This document shows positions 17,261 to 27,000 of a DNA stretch of 64,000 bases, in pieces. How positions within the stretch are numbered: the first letter of the stretch is position 1; each line of letters starts with the position of its first letter. The translations under genes were made by a program, and so were the position numbers. The stretch is taken from NCBI GenBank assembly GCA_002423465.1, contig DIWG01000056.1, positions 67,431 through 131,430 on the forward strand, given 5' to 3'. The notes below the pieces were generated by a model that was not told where the DNA came from, searched no databases, and saw nothing but the letters and a program-made list of their open reading frames with translations. This DNA comes from Syntrophaceae bacterium UBA6112. GTDB lineage: Bacteria; Desulfobacterota; Syntrophia; Syntrophales; UBA5619.

Positions 17261-18904
17261 ATGAAACAACGCGTACTGAAAGTGCATCCGGCCGACAACG
17301 TCATCGTCGCATTGCAGAACCTCCGAAAGGGCGAAACCATCCATTGCCGGGGGAAAGATCATGTGTTGGCAGCCGACATCAGCGCCAAACACAAATTTTT
17401 TGAACGGAATATGCAGCCCGGCGAAAAGGTGATCATGTACGGCGTGCTTGTAGGAATGGTACAGCAATTTATACCCGCCGGCGGGCTGATGACCATCGAC
17501 AACGTCAAGCATGCCGCCGACCCGTTTGGTTACCGGCCCGGCCGCTACCGCTGGATTCCCCCGGATGTGAGCAAATTTGCCGGTCGCACCTTCAGTGGGT
17601 ACCACCGCAGCGATGGCCGTGTGGGTACCGCCAATTACTGGCTGTTCATTCCCACCGTCTTCTGCGAGAACCGGAACCTGGATGTGATTCGCGAGGCGCT
17701 GCACAGTGAACTGGGCTATGCCGTTACCGGCCGGTACAGGCAAAAAGTGAAGCGGTTGGTCGAATTGTATGCCAGGGGCGTGGAGATCGGCCGGGCGGAT
17801 TTGAGCGTAAAAAGGGCGATGGGGCAAAAGGACCGCCTGTTTCATAATGTGGACGGCATCAAGTTTCTGAACCACCCGGGCGGTTGCGGCGGAACCCGCC
17901 AGGATGCCGCCCTGCTCGGCAAACTGCTGGCGGCCTATGCCGACCACCCGAATGTGGGCGGTGTGACCGTGCTGAGCCTGGGTTGCGAGAATCTGCAGGT
18001 GCCGGATTTTCTGAACGCCCTGAAGACGCGGAATCCCCATTTCGACAAACCCCTCCATATTTTTGAACATCAGAAAAGCCAAAGCGAAGATCAACTGATT
18101 ACGGAAGCCATTCAACAGACATTTGCCGGGTTGATTGAGCTCAATAAAATGAAACGCCGGCCGGCGCCGCTTTCCCAATTATGCCTGGGTGTAAAATGCG
18201 GCGGCAGCGACGGCTTCAGCGGCATCAGCGCCAACCCGGCCGTGGGCTATTGCAGCGACCTGCTGGTTTCCCTGAAGGGGAAAGTGCTGCTCGCCGAGTT
18301 CCCGGAACTCTGCGGTGCCGAACAAGACCTGATCGACCGCACCCGCGAGGAGGCCGCCGCGAAAAAATTCATCCGCCTGATGACGGCCTATAATGAGGCC
18401 GCTCATCAGGTAGGGTCGGGCTTTCACATGAACCCGTCGCCCGGCAACATCAAAGACGGCCTGATTACCGATGCCATCAAAAGCACCGGCGCCGCCAGAA
18501 AAGGCGGGACGTCTCCCGTGGAAGACGTGCTCGATTACACCGAACCGGCGATAAAACCGGGACTGAATCTGGTGTGCACCCCCGGAAACGATGTGGAAGC
18601 GACCACGGGGCAGGCGGCCAGCGGCGCCACTCTTATTTTATTTACCACCGGCCTGGGGACACCCACCGGCAACCCCGTTTGCCCGGTGATCAAGGTGGCG
18701 ACCAACAGTTCGCTCGCCGGCCGCATGACCGACATCATCGACATTGACACCGGTCCCATTATTGAGGGCGATAAAACCATTGAAGAAATGGGCGAACAGA
18801 TCCTGGAATACTGCATTCAGGCGGCCGGCGGCGAGGTTACCCCCAAAGCCGTTCTGCTCAACCAGGACGACTTCATTCCCTGGAAACAGGGGGTCAGTTT
18901 GTAG
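17261..18904 (+). CDS. uxaA: Altronate dehydratase (UxaA family, full-length fusion form)
   Basis: A 547-residue hexonate dehydratase that removes water from altronate (or a related aldonate) to give 2-keto-3-deoxy-gluconate. An N-terminal SAF domain (residues ~1-100, KVHPADNVIVALQNL) is joined to the catalytic part starting RTFSGYHRSDGRVGTANYW. Cysteines in HPGGCGGTRQD, LGCENLQ and LGVKCGGSDGFSG are the conserved metal/catalytic positions of the family. It is ~50 residues longer than the enterobacterial enzyme and resembles the longer form I associate with Bacteroidota. The leader is AT-rich with a weak Shine-Dalgarno (GGGAAATTAAAAAAAA before ATG), unlike its neighbours. Third functional unit of the sugar-acid operon. 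Confidence 0.92.
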   Translation: MKQRVLKVHPADNVIVALQNLRKGETIHCRGKDHVLAADISAKHKFFERNMQPGEKVIMYGVLVGMVQQFIPAGGLMTIDNVKHAADPFGYRPGRYRWIPPDVSKFAGRTFSGYHRSDGRVGTANYWLFIPTVFCENRNLDVIREALHSELGYAVTGRYRQKVKRLVELYARGVEIGRADLSVKRAMGQKDRLFHNVDGIKFLNHPGGCGGTRQDAALLGKLLAAYADHPNVGGVTVLSLGCENLQVPDFLNALKTRNPHFDKPLHIFEHQKSQSEDQLITEAIQQTFAGLIELNKMKRRPAPLSQLCLGVKCGGSDGFSGISANPAVGYCSDLLVSLKGKVLLAEFPELCGAEQDLIDRTREEAAAKKFIRLMTAYNEAAHQVGSGFHMNPSPGNIKDGLITDAIKSTGAARKGGTSPVEDVLDYTEPAIKPGLNLVCTPGNDVEATTGQAASGATLILFTTGLGTPTGNPVCPVIKVATNSSLAGRMTDIIDIDTGPIIEGDKTIEEMGEQILEYCIQAAGGEVTPKAVLLNQDDFIPWKQGVSL

Positions 18905-18985
18905 TCTTGAACGCAGGGATGTGCCCATGGTCAACGATCCCTGCCTTTTGCCCCGGCATCAGATGGCTGAAAATAGGAGAAATGG

Positions 18986-19999
18986 ATGAAAGCGATCGTT
19001 CTTCGTGCACCAAAGGATATTTCCATCATGGAAGTATCTGACGGGTCGCGAAAGGAAAATGAAGTGATGATCAAGGTCCGCGGCATGGGGATCTGCGGAT
19101 CGGATATTGCCGCGTTCAAGGGAATCAACCCCCTGGTGAGTTACCCGCGGATCATCGGCCATGAAATTGCGGGGGAGGTTCTTGAAGCGCCCGAGGGCGA
19201 AACGGAACTGATGCCCGGCGACCGGGTGGTCATCGAGCCCTATGTGTATTGCGGCAAATGTTATCCCTGCCTGACCCAGAGAATGAACTGTTGCGAAAAT
19301 CTGACCGTACGGGGTGTGCATGTCGATGGAGGGATGTCGGAATTTTGCTATCATCCGCGCCATCTGGTTCACAAGGCGCCTGCCGATGTCTCGTGGACGC
19401 ATCTTGCCATGGTTGAACCTCTGACCATCGCGATTCATGCCGTTCAACGCGCCCATGTTGCCGAGGGAGAGCATCTCGTGGTGACCGGATCGGGTCCGAT
19501 CGGAATTCTGGCCGCGCAGTATGCTTTGGCGATCGGAGCCGTTCCGATTGTGGTTGACCCGCTCGATGAGCGTCTGGCGTTAGCACGTTCGCTGGGCATT
19601 CCTTATGGGATCAATCCGGTAAAGGAAAGCGCCGTTGAACGCATCAGAGAAATGACCGGCGGAAGAATGGCGGAAGCGGTGGTTGAGGCTTCGGGAAGCG
19701 ATGCTGCGATTCGCAGCAGTATCGACTATGCGGCATACTCGGGAAGGATCTCGCTGGTCGGATGGCCAAAGGGTGAAGTTTCTCTGGTGACGGCCATGAT
19801 TACCAAAAAAGAGCTCGATGTGATGGGATCGCGAAACAGTTTCCGGGATTTTCAGGAAAGCATCGATCTGATCGCCGGAAACAGGATCGATGTGGCTTCT
19901 CTCGTTACGCGCACGGTATCGTTCGGAGAGATTCCCGCTGCTGTAAAAGAGATTGCGGCGTATCCTGAAAGATTCATGAAATCAGTGGCTTTGATGTAG
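18986..19999 (+). CDS. Zinc-dependent sugar-acid/polyol dehydrogenase (MDR family)
   Basis: A 337-residue medium-chain dehydrogenase. The catalytic zinc site is GICGSD plus GHEIAGEV; the structural zinc cysteines lie in CGKCYPCLTQRMNCC (near residues 91-105). The Rossmann nucleotide motif is GSGPIGILAAQYA near residue 170. The closest characterised groups are L-galactonate/L-gulonate 5-dehydrogenases and sorbitol dehydrogenases. Given its position behind altronate dehydratase and a TRAP importer, oxidation of an aldonate to a keto-acid such as tagaturonate or fructuronate is the most likely role. It has its own AGGAG-like site and lies 81 bases after uxaA. Confidence 0.88.
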   Translation: MKAIVLRAPKDISIMEVSDGSRKENEVMIKVRGMGICGSDIAAFKGINPLVSYPRIIGHEIAGEVLEAPEGETELMPGDRVVIEPYVYCGKCYPCLTQRMNCCENLTVRGVHVDGGMSEFCYHPRHLVHKAPADVSWTHLAMVEPLTIAIHAVQRAHVAEGEHLVVTGSGPIGILAAQYALAIGAVPIVVDPLDERLALARSLGIPYGINPVKESAVERIREMTGGRMAEAVVEASGSDAAIRSSIDYAAYSGRISLVGWPKGEVSLVTAMITKKELDVMGSRNSFRDFQESIDLIAGNRIDVASLVTRTVSFGEIPAAVKEIAAYPERFMKSVALM

Positions 20000-20023
20000 A
20001 GACCCCCTCCACGCCGGAACGGT

Positions 20024-20206
20024 TTAGCAAGGAATAACTTGGCTTTGGGTCCGCAATCGGTTCCATGGTTTGCGGGTGCCCCGCACCACCGGATAGCCGG
20101 GCCGCCCGGTTTTCATCCAGTCGACGATGTTCATGGCGGCCCGGCGGAAAATATCCCGCTCCAGCGATATATCGAGAACGTCATGGTCGGTAAACAAAAC
20201 CTTCAT
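20024..20206 (-). pseudogene. Remnant of a D-2-hydroxyacid dehydrogenase with internal deletion
   Basis: A 60-residue frame. Its first ~20 residues (MKVLFTDHDVLDISLERDIF) look like the N-terminus of a D-2-hydroxyacid dehydrogenase, and it then runs directly into AAMNIVDWMKTGRPGYPV, the C-terminal end of the same family. The ~250 residues with the NAD-binding and catalytic domains are missing, so no activity is expected. It overlaps the aldolase gene by four bases, showing that it was once the coupled last gene of the operon. The junction is in frame, so the product may still be made. The family call is from memory of the two ends. Confidence 0.6.
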
Positions 20207-21141
20207 GGGCGATCCTTTCGAACCATGGTCGGTTGATTCAGCTTTTCCAAAATGGGTTGCATGATCTTTTCGATTCTGGCCTTCACCGTTTCAAATTTAA
20301 ACTGCTCGGCATCAGACAGCGGCTGCTTGGGCGGGCCCATCTCAAAACCCCTCGTCTCCAGGGCTACTTTGAACCCCAACGGAAACGGCATGGCAAACAT
20401 GGCGCGCACCGCGAGCAGTATGGAAAACTGCAGCTCCCTCGCCCGGTCATAATGGCCTTCCTGCCAGGCGTTGTAAATCCCCACCATGATCTCCGGCAGA
20501 ATGCCGGAAGTGGCCGTCATGCACCCTTTGCCGCCGGCCATCAGACACGCCAGAAATGTCTCTTCCCTTCCCGTCAAAAAATTCGTCTCTTCCCTGGCAA
20601 GTCTGACCTTATCCATAAAGTGCATAAGATCAACCATGCTTCCGCTGCTGTCCTTCATCCCCACGACGTTCTTGCGGCGGGAAAGACGCTTCACGACATC
20701 GTAACTGATCGGCTGCGTAAAGAGCGGAATGTTGTAGAGGATCACCGGGATGTCCACGGCATCGATGATCGCCTCGAAATACTTTTCGATCATCTCCTGT
20801 GAAAGCGGGAAGAAATAGGGCGGAGCGATCACGATCCCATCGCAACCCAGTTTTTTCGCCTTTTCGGCCAGATAAATGGATTCGGCCGGTTGGCTGCTCC
20901 CCACGCCCGGTGTTACCCGGACCCGACCCCGGTTTTGATCGACGACAACCTCCATCATTCGAATCTTTTCTTCCCGTGTCAGATGAATGGATTCCCCGCA
21001 CGAGCTGACAGGAAATAATCCGTGTACACCCGCTTCGATCTGGAAATCAACCATCCGCCTCAATTCCGTTTCATTCACGGTCCCATCGGCGGAAAAAGGG
21101 GTTAGCATTGCCACATGGACGCCCTCAGGCTTGAACATCAT
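20203..21141 (-). CDS. DapA/NanA-family aldolase, probable 2-keto-3-deoxy-sugar-acid aldolase
   Basis: A 312-residue class I aldolase/lyase with a TIM barrel. The Schiff-base Lys is in NVVGMKDSSGS (near residue 167), the catalytic Tyr in ILYNIPLFT (near residue 139), and the substrate-binding motif is PVSSCGESIHL (normally GTTGE), suggesting specificity other than dihydrodipicolinate. The start overlaps the upstream oxidoreductase stop by four bases. Context (altronate dehydratase, aldehyde oxidoreductase) favours cleavage of 2-keto-3-deoxy-gluconate or -galactonate to pyruvate and glyceraldehyde. Dihydrodipicolinate synthase is possible but less likely. Confidence 0.87.
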   Translation of the reverse strand: MMFKPEGVHVAMLTPFSADGTVNETELRRMVDFQIEAGVHGLFPVSSCGESIHLTREEKIRMMEVVVDQNRGRVRVTPGVGSSQPAESIYLAEKAKKLGCDGIVIAPPYFFPLSQEMIEKYFEAIIDAVDIPVILYNIPLFTQPISYDVVKRLSRRKNVVGMKDSSGSMVDLMHFMDKVRLAREETNFLTGREETFLACLMAGGKGCMTATSGILPEIMVGIYNAWQEGHYDRARELQFSILLAVRAMFAMPFPLGFKVALETRGFEMGPPKQPLSDAEQFKFETVKARIEKIMQPILEKLNQPTMVRKDRP

Positions 21142-22976
21142 TGACCTCCATTATCTTGATAAATGCCCAGTTCTTTCAACGTTTTCTCCGTCGGTATTCC
21201 GTCCGCATCCCAGCCCCGCACGAAGTAATAGTCTTTCATCAACTGGCCCAGATCCGCAACCCGATCCCGGGAACGTCCCTCCTTCAGGCGCTCCCTGAAA
21301 AATCTCTTCGGCAGGGTATCCTGCTCCCGGGTTAAACCTTCCCGCAAATTGAATAGCCGCACAAGATTGTTGACCCTCTCGCCGATTTTTAGAATAGCCT
21401 TGGCATCGGCAAAGGCCTCCATTCCGGTCGCCGCGTGCAGCAGCGGCACGATCTGTTTCAAGTTCATCGCGAATGTCGCAAACAGGCAGATGCCGAGGGA
21501 ATTGATCATGCAGAAGAGATCCTGCTGATTTTTGACAAATTCGGCCTTGAACTCATCGGAAAATGGATCCATCCTCTGCTCCGCCGACAGAAGCTCTTCT
21601 CCGACGGGCCAGGAGCGAAGATGACACCCTCCCCGATCGCTCGTTGCATACGCCAGGGCCATCCCGGTCGATCCACGGGGATCATACGCCGGCAGCTCGA
21701 GCCCCTTGACGTGCATCGCAAATTCCGCCGCGCCCTTCACCCTCTCGGCAATCCGCTTCACCCCTTCCCCCCAGAGAGCCCCGGGGCCCTCCCGCTTGCC
21801 GATCAGGTGTATCGCCCGGATGATTCCCTCCGCGTTTCCGAAACGAAGCGGAAATCCGATGTCGGCTTCCGTCAAAACCCCCTTTTCGACACATTCCATC
21901 AGAAACCCGATCACATTTCCGGTGGAAACAGCGTCTATGCCGTAAAGATCACACAGATACTCCGCCTCGACGATGGAGCCGATATCGGCATTGTCGCACT
22001 GGGCGCCGAAAGCCCAGACATTCTCATAATCGAGCCCTTCGGTAAAGCTTCCCTTGTAGTTTCCCTCCTTGACCTCGGCAATCTTGCTGCAGTAAATCGG
22101 ACATCCGAAACAGGCCCGGTCCCGGACATAAAGCGCCCGAAGCGTTTCCTCATTGATCTGCCGGGTTCCGTCAAATTTGCCCTTCTGAAAATTCCTCACC
22201 GGATGAATTCCGGCGTCATCCATACAGGAGAGAATCACATTGGTTCCGTATTTCTGCCGGCCGCCGCCGGTGTCCGGATGGATGGCCAGTTCATTGTAGG
22301 CCTCCCGGCACATGATCATGAACCTTTCGGGATCATGAATCGCGATCCCTCCCGTACCCCGGACCGCCAGAGCCTTCAGATTCTTCGATCCCATCACGGC
22401 GCCGGCGCCCCCCCTGCCGAGCGCCCGGTATTCGGAGATGATCCCGGCAATCAGCGCCCCTCTCTCTCCCGCGGGGCCGATGCAGGCAACCCGGAATTCT
22501 TTCCCGTAATCGTCTTTGATCCGGCGATGCGTGGCGATGGTGTCCAGTCCCCAGAGTTCGGGAACCGGTTTCAGATGGACCCGGTCGTCGTCGATCACGA
22601 GCATCACCGGGCCTGCGGCACGCCCCCGGACAATGATCATGTCGAAGCCCGCATACTTGAGTTCCGGCCCGAAAAAACCGCCGCAGTTGGCGTCGAGCCA
22701 CAGGCCGGTTGCCGGGCTCTTCGTGCAGACCTCAAAACGTCCGCTCGCGGGCGTCAAGGTCCCCGTCAGCGGACCGGCGGCAAAAACCAGGATGTTTTCC
22801 GGGGAGAGAGGCGGACATCGAGCGGGCAGTTGCTCGAAAAGGATCTTCGCCCCAAAACCCTTCCCGCCCATGTATTTGCCCGCCAATTCCGGATCAAGGG
22901 AAAATTCCCGGATGGTCTCTTTTCCGAGGTCCACATCGAGCACTTTCCCCGCATAACCTCCCAGCTTGTTGCTCAT
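21138..22976 (-). CDS. Aldehyde:ferredoxin oxidoreductase (tungsten, AOR family)
   Basis: A 612-residue tungstopterin enzyme that oxidises aldehydes to acids using ferredoxin. GPLTGTLTPASGRFEVCTKSP (about residues 70-90) and NCGGFFGPELKYAGFD are the N-terminal domain signatures. The [4Fe-4S] ligands are Cys in ACFGCPIYC, plus a distal Cys in NSLGICLF. PRGSTGMALAYATSDRGGCH is the pterin-binding motif. The Met at 22974-22976 is chosen because it overlaps the ferredoxin stop by four bases; an in-frame Met 15 codons upstream is within that gene. Glyceraldehyde from the adjacent aldolase is an attractive substrate, but other aldehydes are possible. Confidence 0.92.
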   Translation of the reverse strand: MSNKLGGYAGKVLDVDLGKETIREFSLDPELAGKYMGGKGFGAKILFEQLPARCPPLSPENILVFAAGPLTGTLTPASGRFEVCTKSPATGLWLDANCGGFFGPELKYAGFDMIIVRGRAAGPVMLVIDDDRVHLKPVPELWGLDTIATHRRIKDDYGKEFRVACIGPAGERGALIAGIISEYRALGRGGAGAVMGSKNLKALAVRGTGGIAIHDPERFMIMCREAYNELAIHPDTGGGRQKYGTNVILSCMDDAGIHPVRNFQKGKFDGTRQINEETLRALYVRDRACFGCPIYCSKIAEVKEGNYKGSFTEGLDYENVWAFGAQCDNADIGSIVEAEYLCDLYGIDAVSTGNVIGFLMECVEKGVLTEADIGFPLRFGNAEGIIRAIHLIGKREGPGALWGEGVKRIAERVKGAAEFAMHVKGLELPAYDPRGSTGMALAYATSDRGGCHLRSWPVGEELLSAEQRMDPFSDEFKAEFVKNQQDLFCMINSLGICLFATFAMNLKQIVPLLHAATGMEAFADAKAILKIGERVNNLVRLFNLREGLTREQDTLPKRFFRERLKEGRSRDRVADLGQLMKDYYFVRGWDADGIPTEKTLKELGIYQDNGGQ

Positions 22977-23374
22977 CGCTTCATCCTCTCTATCGCCCGG
23001 GTGGGACACCATTGAACACATTGAAATTCACCCTCGCACGTATCGCAGATCAGCGGCAGGCGGGTGTGGGAATCCAGATGGATTCCGTTTACGGGACAGG
23101 CTTCCGCACATTGTCCGCAGCCGTCGCACCGGTCCTTGTCGAGCCGGATCCACCGGTCCCAGGCGAGCGCGGCGGTCGGGCAGGCGGCGACGCATTCATG
23201 GTCTTTACAGGCCAGGCAAACGCTGATCACCGGCGCCTCCGGCCAGTCGACCTCGACACGGATGCGGGATCGCTTCGTGGTGTTTTCTCCGAAATGCCGC
23301 CAGCAGCAAATCTCCATGCAGATCTGGCATTCCGTACATCGGGAATGTCTGATTTTGATCATCATTTTCACCAT
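22973..23374 (-). CDS. 4Fe-4S ferredoxin subunit linked to aldehyde oxidoreductase
   Basis: A 133-residue polyferredoxin with four cysteine clusters: CTECQICMEICC, CLACKDHECVAACP, CDGCGQCAEACP and CDTCEGEFQCVQWCP. This HycB/AOR-small-subunit layout suggests an electron-transfer partner of the oxidoreductase encoded next. It is the first gene of the minus-strand unit and overlaps the oxidoreductase by four bases. Either of two Met codons a few residues apart could be the start. Confidence 0.88.
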   Translation of the reverse strand: MVKMMIKIRHSRCTECQICMEICCWRHFGENTTKRSRIRVEVDWPEAPVISVCLACKDHECVAACPTAALAWDRWIRLDKDRCDGCGQCAEACPVNGIHLDSHTRLPLICDTCEGEFQCVQWCPTRAIERMKR

Positions 23375-23653
23375 TTCTTGCGTTGAGTGAACGGGCTTTT
23401 CTCCATGTTGCAGGTTGAATTCAGGATAACGTCTATACCACGAAGCCGGACATCCGTGGCATAAACAGAATCATCTCGGGAAGATGCGTGATTGAAACAC
23501 GGTTATCTCCGCCACCAAGAAAGGAAATATTTCTTGGTTGACATTCTATGAAGAATGGTTTTGTGTGTCAATTGAATCTTGAACCTTTAAGAAACTTGAA
23601 TATCTCAACCCTTTTCTGCTAAGAAAAATCATGAACGGGAGTATGGAGGAAGG

Positions 23654-24931
23654 GTGATTGAATCTTTAGATTTACAGCGGTTCTCCGCCATTGTGTTGCC
23701 GAGATTCGTAAAAGTGAAACAACACTTCGTAAAAGAGCGGATTCACAACATTGCGAAAGAAGTTAGGGCGCAGTCGGCGCCTCACGTAACCCATCTCAAA
23801 GGTCAAAAAATTGCAGTCGGGATCGGAAGCCGGGGAATTGCCAATATCAAGGAAATCGCCCAGACTCTTGTCGATGAATTGAGAGCGGCGGGAGCCGAAC
23901 CATCGATCATCCCCGCCATGGGCAGCCATGGAGGGGCAACGGCCTCCGGACAAGCCGAAGTGTTGGCATCGTATGGGATTACACCGGCAAGCATGGGCGT
24001 GCCGATCGACGCCTCCATGGAGGTGGCGAGCATCGGGGATCTTGAGCCGGGGCTTCCCGTTTACGTAGCCAAGAGTGCACTGCAGGCGGATGGCATTGTC
24101 GTGATTGCCCGTGTGAAGGCTCATACCGCCTTCAGAGGCCCGATCGAAAGCGGCGTGGCGAAGATGTTGACGATTGGAATGGGCAAACAAATCGGGGCTG
24201 ATTTCATCCATAATCAGGGCTTTGGCCGTTTTGCAGAACTGATTCCCAGGATGGCGCAGGTGGTGGTTGAAAAGACCAAAATGCTGTTTGCGCTGGGGAT
24301 AGTTGAAAACGCCTATGAACAATCCTACAGGATCGAGGCGTTTACCCGCAAAGATATCCTGGCGATGGAAAAGGAGAAGGTGTTGCTCGCAGAGAGCAAA
24401 AGGATTATGGGGCGGATCCTGTTTCCCGAGTTTGATGCGTTGGTAATCGAAGAAATTGGAAAGAACATTAGTGGGGATGGTCAAGATCCCAATGTCACGG
24501 GCTTATATATAACCATGTATTGCGATGGGGGGCCGAAATTTCAAAAAAGCGTGATATTTGACTTGTCTGACGAAACCCATGGGAACGCCAATGGGATGGG
24601 GAGCGCCGACGTGATCACACGAAACTTATTTGACAAGATCAATTTTATCAGCACCTATACCAATGCCTTCACCAGTACGGAGTTTTTGCCGGTAAAGATT
24701 CCCATGGTCGCGGGCACCAAGGAGGATGCGCTGCGGATTGCCCTCAAGACCTGTAATGGGGTAGCCCCTGGGAAACAACGGGTCGTGTGGATTAAAAACA
24801 CCTTTGCGCTGGAAGAAATCGTGATCAGTGAGGCCCTGCTGGAAGAGGCGCAGGCGCATGCTCAAATTAAAATATTGACCCAACCCGGCGATATCACCTT
24901 TCAGCAGGGAGAACCCATATTCCCGTGGTAA
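23654..24931 (+). CDS. Lactate racemase-like protein (LarA/DUF2088 family)
   Basis: A 425-residue protein of the LarA/DUF2088 group, whose characterised members are nickel-pincer 2-hydroxyacid racemases. It starts with GTG (23654) behind GGAGGAAG. IIPAMGSHGGATASGQAEVLASYG (near residue 95) is the family's first signature, and VIARVKAHTAFRGPIESGVAKM (about residues 152-175) carries the His/Lys region corresponding to the cofactor-binding site. No larB/larC/larE cofactor genes are nearby. A racemase for a sugar-derived hydroxyacid would fit the adjacent sugar-acid genes and the lost 2-hydroxyacid dehydrogenase, but this is inference. Length is normal. Confidence 0.78.
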   Translation: MIESLDLQRFSAIVLPRFVKVKQHFVKERIHNIAKEVRAQSAPHVTHLKGQKIAVGIGSRGIANIKEIAQTLVDELRAAGAEPSIIPAMGSHGGATASGQAEVLASYGITPASMGVPIDASMEVASIGDLEPGLPVYVAKSALQADGIVVIARVKAHTAFRGPIESGVAKMLTIGMGKQIGADFIHNQGFGRFAELIPRMAQVVVEKTKMLFALGIVENAYEQSYRIEAFTRKDILAMEKEKVLLAESKRIMGRILFPEFDALVIEEIGKNISGDGQDPNVTGLYITMYCDGGPKFQKSVIFDLSDETHGNANGMGSADVITRNLFDKINFISTYTNAFTSTEFLPVKIPMVAGTKEDALRIALKTCNGVAPGKQRVVWIKNTFALEEIVISEALLEEAQAHAQIKILTQPGDITFQQGEPIFPW

Positions 24932-25032
24932 AAGGGATGGTGAAGAAAACCGACGAATCTCAGGGCTGAAGGGAAGGGCCGCCCTGCCGCGCCGCTCGGT
25001 GGAAGGAGCGGATTTCGGGGGTTCCGCTTACT

Positions 25033-25686
25033 CTATACCCCCCGGTAGAGAGAGTTTTTCAGGATGTAACGGCGGACTTCGTCCGTGACTAGGTAATGGA
25101 TGTCCTTCCTCTCTTTCGCCCGCTTCCGGATGTTGCTGGAAGCGATGTCGAGGAAGGTGACCTCGCGGAAATAGATCATGTAATCCGTCGGACCACGGAA
25201 GCCCCGGGCGTCCTCGTCATACCTGAATCGGGCGGCGAATTCGGCGCCGAGGATCTCATCAAGTCTCCGCCGGCCGCAGCCCGGCCGGGTCATGACGGCG
25301 AAGTGGCACATCAGGAGGAGCCTCTCCCACTCCTTCCAGGTTTGGATCGCGTGGAAAGCGTCCTGACCGAGGATGAAGTAGAGTTCGACCTTTTCCAGAC
25401 GGTACTTGTCCAGGATGTATTCGACCGTCTCCACCGAATAGGAAGTCTTCTCCCGCTGGTTTTCCACGTCCGAGAAGGAGAAGTCCGGATTTCCCTCGAT
25501 GGCGATGCGGATCATCTGCTCGCGGTGGTAGAAGGGGGTGATCGCGGCGTTGAGTTTATGCGGCGGCCGCGCCGCAGGAACGAAGATGATCCGGTTCAGA
25601 TCGAAGATCTCCAGCATCTCTGATGCGCACCGGAGATGTCCGATGTGGATCGGATCAAACGTGCCTCCGAACAATCCCCATTTCAT
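25033..25686 (-). CDS. nadD: Nicotinate-nucleotide adenylyltransferase
   Basis: A 217-residue enzyme that makes nicotinate adenine dinucleotide from NaMN and ATP in NAD biosynthesis. The nucleotidyltransferase motif [16 protein letters not shown] lies at residues 4-19; VPAARPPHK and the C-terminal [11 protein letters not shown] (substituting for the usual IS-S-T-IR pattern) are also present. It follows proA by 38 bases on the same strand, a common bacterial pairing. Length is normal for NadD. Confidence 0.96.
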   Translation of the reverse strand: MKWGLFGGTFDPIHIGHLRCASEMLEIFDLNRIIFVPAARPPHKLNAAITPFYHREQMIRIAIEGNPDFSFSDVENQREKTSYSVETVEYILDKYRLEKVELYFILGQDAFHAIQTWKEWERLLLMCHFAVMTRPGCGRRRLDEILGAEFAARFRYDEDARGFRGPTDYMIYFREVTFLDIASSNIRKRAKERKDIHYLVTDEVRRYILKNSLYRGV

Positions 25687-25724
25687 GTCCTCACGCCCTC
25701 ATAAAGTTTAAGGTCTCAAGGCCG

Positions 25725-26984
25725 TCATGTCCTCACCTGCCCGTTTCCATATACGATGAATTTGGTTGTGGTCAGCTCTTCCAGCCCCATCGGTCCAAAG
25801 GCGTGGAGTTTGGTGGTGCTGATGCCGATTTCCGCCCCCAGACCCAACTCGAAGCCGTCATTGAAGCGCGTCGAAGCGTTGACGAGAACCGTGGAGGAGT
25901 TTACCTCCTGAAGGAACCGCTGCGCCCGGCCGTAGTTTTCCGTTACGATCGCTTCGGTATGGAGGGAGCCGTACTTCTCGATGTGCGCGATCGCCTCGTC
26001 GAGGTCGCGGACCACGCGGACGGCGAGGATCAGGTCGAGGTATTCCCGATACCAGTCCTCTTCAACCGCCGCTTCCGCCCCCGGCAGGATCGCCCTGGTT
26101 TTTTCGCAACCGCGGATCGCGACGCCCGCCTCCCGGAGCTTTCCGGCCGCGAGCGGCAGGAAAGCCCCGGCGACGGCCTCATGGACGAGGAGCGTCTCCA
26201 GCGCATTGCAGACTCCCGGACGTTGCGCTTTGGCGTTCATGCAGATCCGGACGGCCATGTCAAGGTCGGCGCTCTCATCGACAAAGACATGGCAGACCCC
26301 CTTATAGTGCTTGATCACCGGGATCTTGGAGTCCCGGACCACGGCGCGGATCAGCTCCTCCCCGCCGCGCGGGATGATCAGGTCGATGAACTCCTCCAAC
26401 TGGAGCAGTTCGTACACCGCCTCCCGGTTGGTGAAGGGAACCACCTGGATCGCCGTCTCCGGGAGGGCAAGATTTCGGAGGACCTCCTGGAGGATCCCGG
26501 CGATGGCGAGGTTGGAGTGGATCGCCTCCGAGCCGCCGCGAAGGATGACGGCGTTTCCCGATTTCAGGCAAAGGGCGGCCGCGTCCGTAGTGACGTTCGG
26601 GCGGGATTCATAGATGATGCCGATCACCCCGAGCGGGATGCGCATCCGGCCGACGAGGAGGTCGTTCGGCCGCCGCCGCATGGAATGGATCTGGCCCACC
26701 GGATCGGGCAGGGCGGCCACCTCGGTGAGTCCTTTGGCGATCCCCGCGATGATCGCCTCTGTAAGCGTCAATCGGTCGACCATCGCCTGGGAGAGGCCGA
26801 GATCCTGCGCATCAGCGAGATCTCTTTCGTTTTCCCGGATCAGGAGATCCCCGCGCCGGACCAGAGCGTCCGCCATCGCGGTGAGCGCCCGGTTCTTGAC
26901 ATCGGTTGAGGTCCGGGCAAGGACGGCGGAGGCCCGCCGGGCATGCCGGCCCATTTCCGTCATCTGTGATGCGATATCCGCCAT
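25725..26984 (-). CDS. proA: Gamma-glutamyl phosphate reductase
   Basis: A 419-residue NADPH-dependent aldehyde dehydrogenase-fold enzyme of proline biosynthesis, converting gamma-glutamyl phosphate to the semialdehyde. Signatures: [36 protein letters not shown] (about residues 102-140), [10 protein letters not shown], and the catalytic Cys in [36 protein letters not shown] near residue 370 is highly conserved. First gene of proA-nadD; the proB partner is not next to it. Confidence 0.97.
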   Translation of the reverse strand: MADIASQMTEMGRHARRASAVLARTSTDVKNRALTAMADALVRRGDLLIRENERDLADAQDLGLSQAMVDRLTLTEAIIAGIAKGLTEVAALPDPVGQIHSMRRRPNDLLVGRMRIPLGVIGIIYESRPNVTTDAAALCLKSGNAVILRGGSEAIHSNLAIAGILQEVLRNLALPETAIQVVPFTNREAVYELLQLEEFIDLIIPRGGEELIRAVVRDSKIPVIKHYKGVCHVFVDESADLDMAVRICMNAKAQRPGVCNALETLLVHEAVAGAFLPLAAGKLREAGVAIRGCEKTRAILPGAEAAVEEDWYREYLDLILAVRVVRDLDEAIAHIEKYGSLHTEAIVTENYGRAQRFLQEVNSSTVLVNASTRFNDGFELGLGAEIGISTTKLHAFGPMGLEELTTTKFIVYGNGQVRT

Positions 26985-27000
26985 GGTTGATGCCCTCGTT

